NCBI GenBank assembly: GCA_016206875.1
Contig: JACQQR010000199.1
Span: 1 to 6,945, forward strand
Source of the DNA: Candidatus Omnitrophota bacterium
GTDB lineage: Bacteria > Omnitrophota > Omnitrophia > Omnitrophales > JACROU01
Length of the DNA stretch: 6,945 bases
Direction: 5' to 3'
Notes under the pieces: model-generated
Told to the model about the DNA's origin: nothing
The model's input: only the letters and a program-made list of their open reading frames with translations
Databases searched by the model: none
In this document: piece by piece, positions 5,498-6,945 of the stretch
How positions within the stretch are numbered: position 1 is the first letter of the stretch
How the letters are laid out: each line of letters begins with the position of its first letter
Translations under genes and position numbers: made by a program

Positions 5498-6124
5498 CTA
5501 TAATTCGGAAAAAATTAAGTTGCTGGTGATAATACTCACCCCTTTCCGCCGCATTTCATCCAGCGCATATTGCGTATCTTTTTCGTGCAGATTCATGCCC
5601 CGGCATGCGTCCTCAATCACCGTGGTCTTAAAACCCAGCATCACCGCATCCAGAGCCGTGTTCTTCACGCAATAATCCGTGGCCAACCCGGCGATGAAAA
5701 TTTCTTGGACTTTTTTCCCCGACAAATACTCTCCGAGCCCCGAAGGCTTGCTATGGCCGTTGTCATAAAATCCGCTGAAACTGTCGATTTCCATGTCCAT
5801 CCCTGTCTTAAAAATTTTATTGATTTTCCGAGTCTCAAGGCCTCGAACTAATTGGGCGCCTATCGTATTTTCAACACAATGATCCGGCCACAGGATTTGC
5901 TGTAACCCGTTGAGAAGAATGGTCTCTCCCGACTTTTTGTAATGCGTGCTGGCGAAACTTTTGTGATTCCGGGGATGCCATGTTTGCGCGGCCACTATCC
6001 CCTGGAATTTAGCTTGAAGCAAATTAACGAAAGGAATGATTTGATTGGCTCGAGGAATGGCTACGGTGCCCCCGGGAAAAAAATCATTTTGCATATCCAC
6101 CAGAATCAATGTTTTGGGGCCCAT
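5498..6124 (-). CDS. pncA: Nicotinamidase-like cysteine hydrolase
   Basis: 208 aa, aligning end to end with E. coli PncA. PncA hydrolyses nicotinamide to nicotinate and ammonia in cytoplasmic NAD salvage. Visible motifs: LVDMQNDF with catalytic D10, WHPRNHKSF at 49-57, WPDHCVEN at 79-86, DSFSGFYDN at 114-122, and GLATDYCVKNT at 146-156 with nucleophile C152. Two positions differ from the usual enzyme. The metal-ligand Asp of QDWHP is T48 (codon ACA), and the catalytic Lys that normally precedes Gly (F-x-K-G) is T107, with a Lys one place earlier (K106). H50, H54 and H82 are kept. It may therefore be a nicotinamidase with altered metal binding or a related amidase. The ATG at 6124 has GAGG 8 nt upstream. 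It is the first gene of a two-gene operon with the P-type ATPase. The fold call is firm; nicotinamidase activity is less sure. Confidence 0.85.
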   Translation of the reverse strand: MGPKTLILVDMQNDFFPGGTVAIPRANQIIPFVNLLQAKFQGIVAAQTWHPRNHKSFASTHYKKSGETILLNGLQQILWPDHCVENTIGAQLVRGLETRKINKIFKTGMDMEIDSFSGFYDNGHSKPSGLGEYLSGKKVQEIFIAGLATDYCVKNTALDAVMLGFKTTVIEDACRGMNLHEKDTQYALDEMRRKGVSIITSNLIFSEL

Positions 6125-6185
6125 CGGTCTTTCCTCGTCTCTTTCTGTATAGAATACTCGCTATAACCGATATTAGGCCAGAGAA

Positions 6186-6250
6186 AAAAAAGAGGTAAAA
6201 AAAGGTGACGGTCATCTTAGGTGACGGTCACCTTTTTTTACCTCTTTTTT
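6186..6250. terminator. Long stem-loop, probable bidirectional terminator
   Basis: Arms 6186-6214 and 6222-6250 pair over 29 nt with one G/G mismatch around the loop TCTTAGG. The stem outside the mismatch is the block AAAAAAGAGGT, seven A and GGTGAC. A GC-containing core GGTGAC/GTCACC bordered by T-runs on both strands suits an intrinsic terminator in either direction. It lies between the DUF2934 stop and the pncA start, where a terminator is expected. The GGTGACGGTCACC core also looks like a dispersed palindrome, so it may be a repeat doing a terminator's job. Confidence 0.65.
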
Positions 6251-6262
6251 CAACAAACTGCA

Positions 6263-6303
6263 TAGTACCGCATACCCACAATATCAAATGTTTTGCGGTA
6301 CTA
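6263..6303. repeat. Perfect 10-bp inverted repeat after the DUF2934 gene
   Basis: TAGTACCGCA (6263-6272) and TGCGGTACTA (6294-6303) pair perfectly around a 21-nt loop. The structure begins 9 nt beyond the DUF2934 stop on the minus strand. It has no T-run next to it, so it may stabilise the transcript 3' end or act with the long stem at 6186-6250. Confidence 0.55.
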
Positions 6304-6312
6304 CGCTCATTT

Positions 6313-6492
6313 TCAATTGCTATACCGCGTCAGCTTTCCCTTCAAAATTTGCTCCGCCTTCACCCAGTCGTCAAAATCGCTGCCGTCTTGCCCGCCGCGT
6401 TCCAGATACAGTTCATAGGCAAGCTTCCCGATTTCTTCTGCCGAGGGCGCTTTTGTTTCCCGGACTCTCCGATTGAATTTGATTTGTACCAT
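6313..6492 (-). CDS. DUF2934 small protein, 59 aa
   Basis: The frame reads MVQIKFNRRVRETKAPSAEE and ends LTRYSN. The core ELYLERGGQDGSDFDDWVKA (about residues 27-46) matches the DUF2934 pattern of AYELYexRGxxdGxdxdDWlxAE, and the full length is typical for these short proteins. The ATG at 6492 is preceded by GGGAGGG at about 7-nt spacing, which supports the gene and the start. No membrane segment or signal peptide is visible, so the protein is probably cytoplasmic. The function of DUF2934 is not established. A CRP-type palindrome lies about 62 nt upstream and stem-loops follow the stop, so this looks like a single-gene transcription unit. Confidence 0.85.
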   Translation of the reverse strand: MVQIKFNRRVRETKAPSAEEIGKLAYELYLERGGQDGSDFDDWVKAEQILKGKLTRYSN

Positions 6493-6514
6493 TATTTTTC
6501 CCTCCCGTTTATTG

Positions 6515-6520
6515 TTTATA
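6515..6520 (-). promoter_or_regulatory. Candidate -10 box for the DUF2934 gene
   Basis: The minus strand reads TATAAA from 6520 to 6515, about 22 nt before the ATG. No good -35 hexamer is found at 17-nt spacing (CCGTAG), which would fit an activator-dependent promoter. The CRP-type site would then be centred near -54. Confidence 0.35.
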
Positions 6521-6554
6521 CTTTTCTTAGCATATGCCTACGGAGGAAAATATC

Positions 6555-6570
6555 TGTGACTGGCGTCACA
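6555..6570. promoter_or_regulatory. Perfect CRP/FNR-family operator-like palindrome
   Basis: TGTGACTGGCGTCACA is a perfect inverted repeat (TGTGAC/GTCACA, 4-nt centre) and fits TGTGA-N6-TCACA, the E. coli CRP core, at every defined position. It is intergenic, upstream of the DUF2934 gene and close to a possible -10 box. The expected binder is a CRP-family regulator, with or without cAMP depending on the organism. The regulator gene is not in this window. Confidence 0.55.
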
Positions 6571-6593
6571 TAAAGGGAAAACAGGGGAGGATA

Positions 6594-6628
6594 TTAGGGG
6601 CTGTCCCTTTGAAAGGGACAGCCCCTAA
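6594..6628. repeat. Perfect 17-bp palindrome (GGGGCTGTCCC type)
   Basis: TTAGGGGCTGTCCCTTT (6594-6610) pairs perfectly with 6612-6628 around a single central G, giving in practice a short hairpin loop. It lies about 13 nt past the stop of the partial gene at 6642. On the minus strand a T-rich stretch precedes rather than follows the stem, so it is not a standard intrinsic terminator for that gene. Its perfection and GGGGCTGTCCC core suggest a recently placed dispersed palindrome. Confidence 0.75.
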
Positions 6629-6641
6629 AAAACTAAAAAAT

Positions 6642-6945
6642 TTACGGCTCGTAGTGTGTTGCGCCTGAGTCTTCTTTCAAGCCATGTTTGCTGGGTGCTA
6701 CTTTTTCGCCCGCCAAGGCAGCTTCTTTTGCCGCTTTTTCTTGTTCAAAATGCATTACATCTTCAGATTTTGCGCCATGACCTTTTATACCGGACAAATC
6801 AAAATCCGGATCCGCAGCGCGCGCTTTCGCATCAGGCTCGAAATGCTCTAACTCAGCTTTCTTTTTAGTGCTATGCGCCCCTGTCCCGCCTACACCATAT
6901 TCCTTCCGTTCTTCAGCTGCGGAAACAAAGGAGTTTAAAGATACA
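6642..6945 (-). CDS. Partial small protein with degenerate H-(F/Y)-E repeats, 5' end outside the window
   Basis: The frame is open from the window edge at 6945 to TAA at 6642 (100 complete codons before the stop) with no start codon near the edge, so the gene begins outside. The visible part starts VSLNSFVSAAEERKEYG; the small residues VSA before AEE could be the end of a signal peptide, but this cannot be confirmed. The rest is very polar, rich in Ala, Lys, Glu, Gly and His, with no cysteine. Three imperfect repeats are visible: GAHSTKKKAELEHFEP, GHGAKSEDVMHFEQ and KHGLKEDSGATHYEP. Each has a Gly/His start, a charged middle and an H-(F/Y)-E end. I do not recognise the family. Low complexity and repeats suggest a disordered, perhaps periplasmic or surface protein. 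Confidence 0.6.
   Translation of the reverse strand, partial: VSLNSFVSAAEERKEYGVGGTGAHSTKKKAELEHFEPDAKARAADPDFDLSGIKGHGAKSEDVMHFEQEKAAKEAALAGEKVAPSKHGLKEDSGATHYEP

Noticed and set aside
6205..6573. A 122-aa plus-strand open frame
   Set aside because: It starts inside the long stem-loop and runs antisense to the DUF2934 gene, which has a strong ribosome binding site and family motif.

Overview
The window looks like bacterial chromosome of moderate GC content, most likely from a Gram-negative lineage. The grounds are a bacterial tRNA-Arg, a P-type ATPase with bacterial features, a DUF2934 gene, two apparently exported small proteins and several dispersed palindromes of the REP/MITE kind. I cannot name the genus. 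Every gene I support lies on the minus strand, so the region is described below in transcription order, from right to left.

Right side (6945 to 6125). The 3' part of a small repeat-containing protein gene enters from outside the window and stops at 6642. A perfect 17-bp palindrome follows it. A perfect CRP-type site (TGTGA-N6-TCACA, 6555-6570) then lies in the promoter region of a 59-aa DUF2934 gene (6313-6492). Two stem-loops, 6263-6303 and the very long 6186-6250, close this gene off from the next unit.

Centre (6124 to 2407). A nicotinamidase-like gene (pncA) and a 904-aa type II, Ca2+-ATPase-like P-type ATPase form a tight two-gene operon with an 8-nt gap. The PncA copy has substitutions at a metal ligand and at the catalytic Lys position. 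The last codons of the ATPase lie inside a dispersed GGGACGNTTCTCC palindrome. Downstream is a gene for a 79-aa protein with a clear signal peptide and a good ribosome binding site.

Left side (2406 to 1). This is a scrambled accessory zone. It holds a remnant of a DUF3800 gene, a duplicated 35-bp repeat, an unexplained structured interval, and a Schlafen-type AlbA_2/HATPase/winged-helix gene. That gene is bracketed by two ~112-bp direct repeats, each made of the 5' 27 nt of a tRNA-Arg(UCU) gene plus its upstream leader. The right-hand copy runs directly into the start of the Schlafen-type gene. Between the gene's stop codon and the tRNA lies a 182-bp MITE-like element made of nested inverted repeats with compensating base changes in two GAAA-capped hairpins.

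The most notable points are the tRNA-fragment duplication around a protein whose domain family includes tRNA nucleases, the nested MITE, the co-opted repeat at the ATPase C-terminus, the atypical PncA active site, and the perfect CRP-like operator. I found no convincing complete new multi-gene system.
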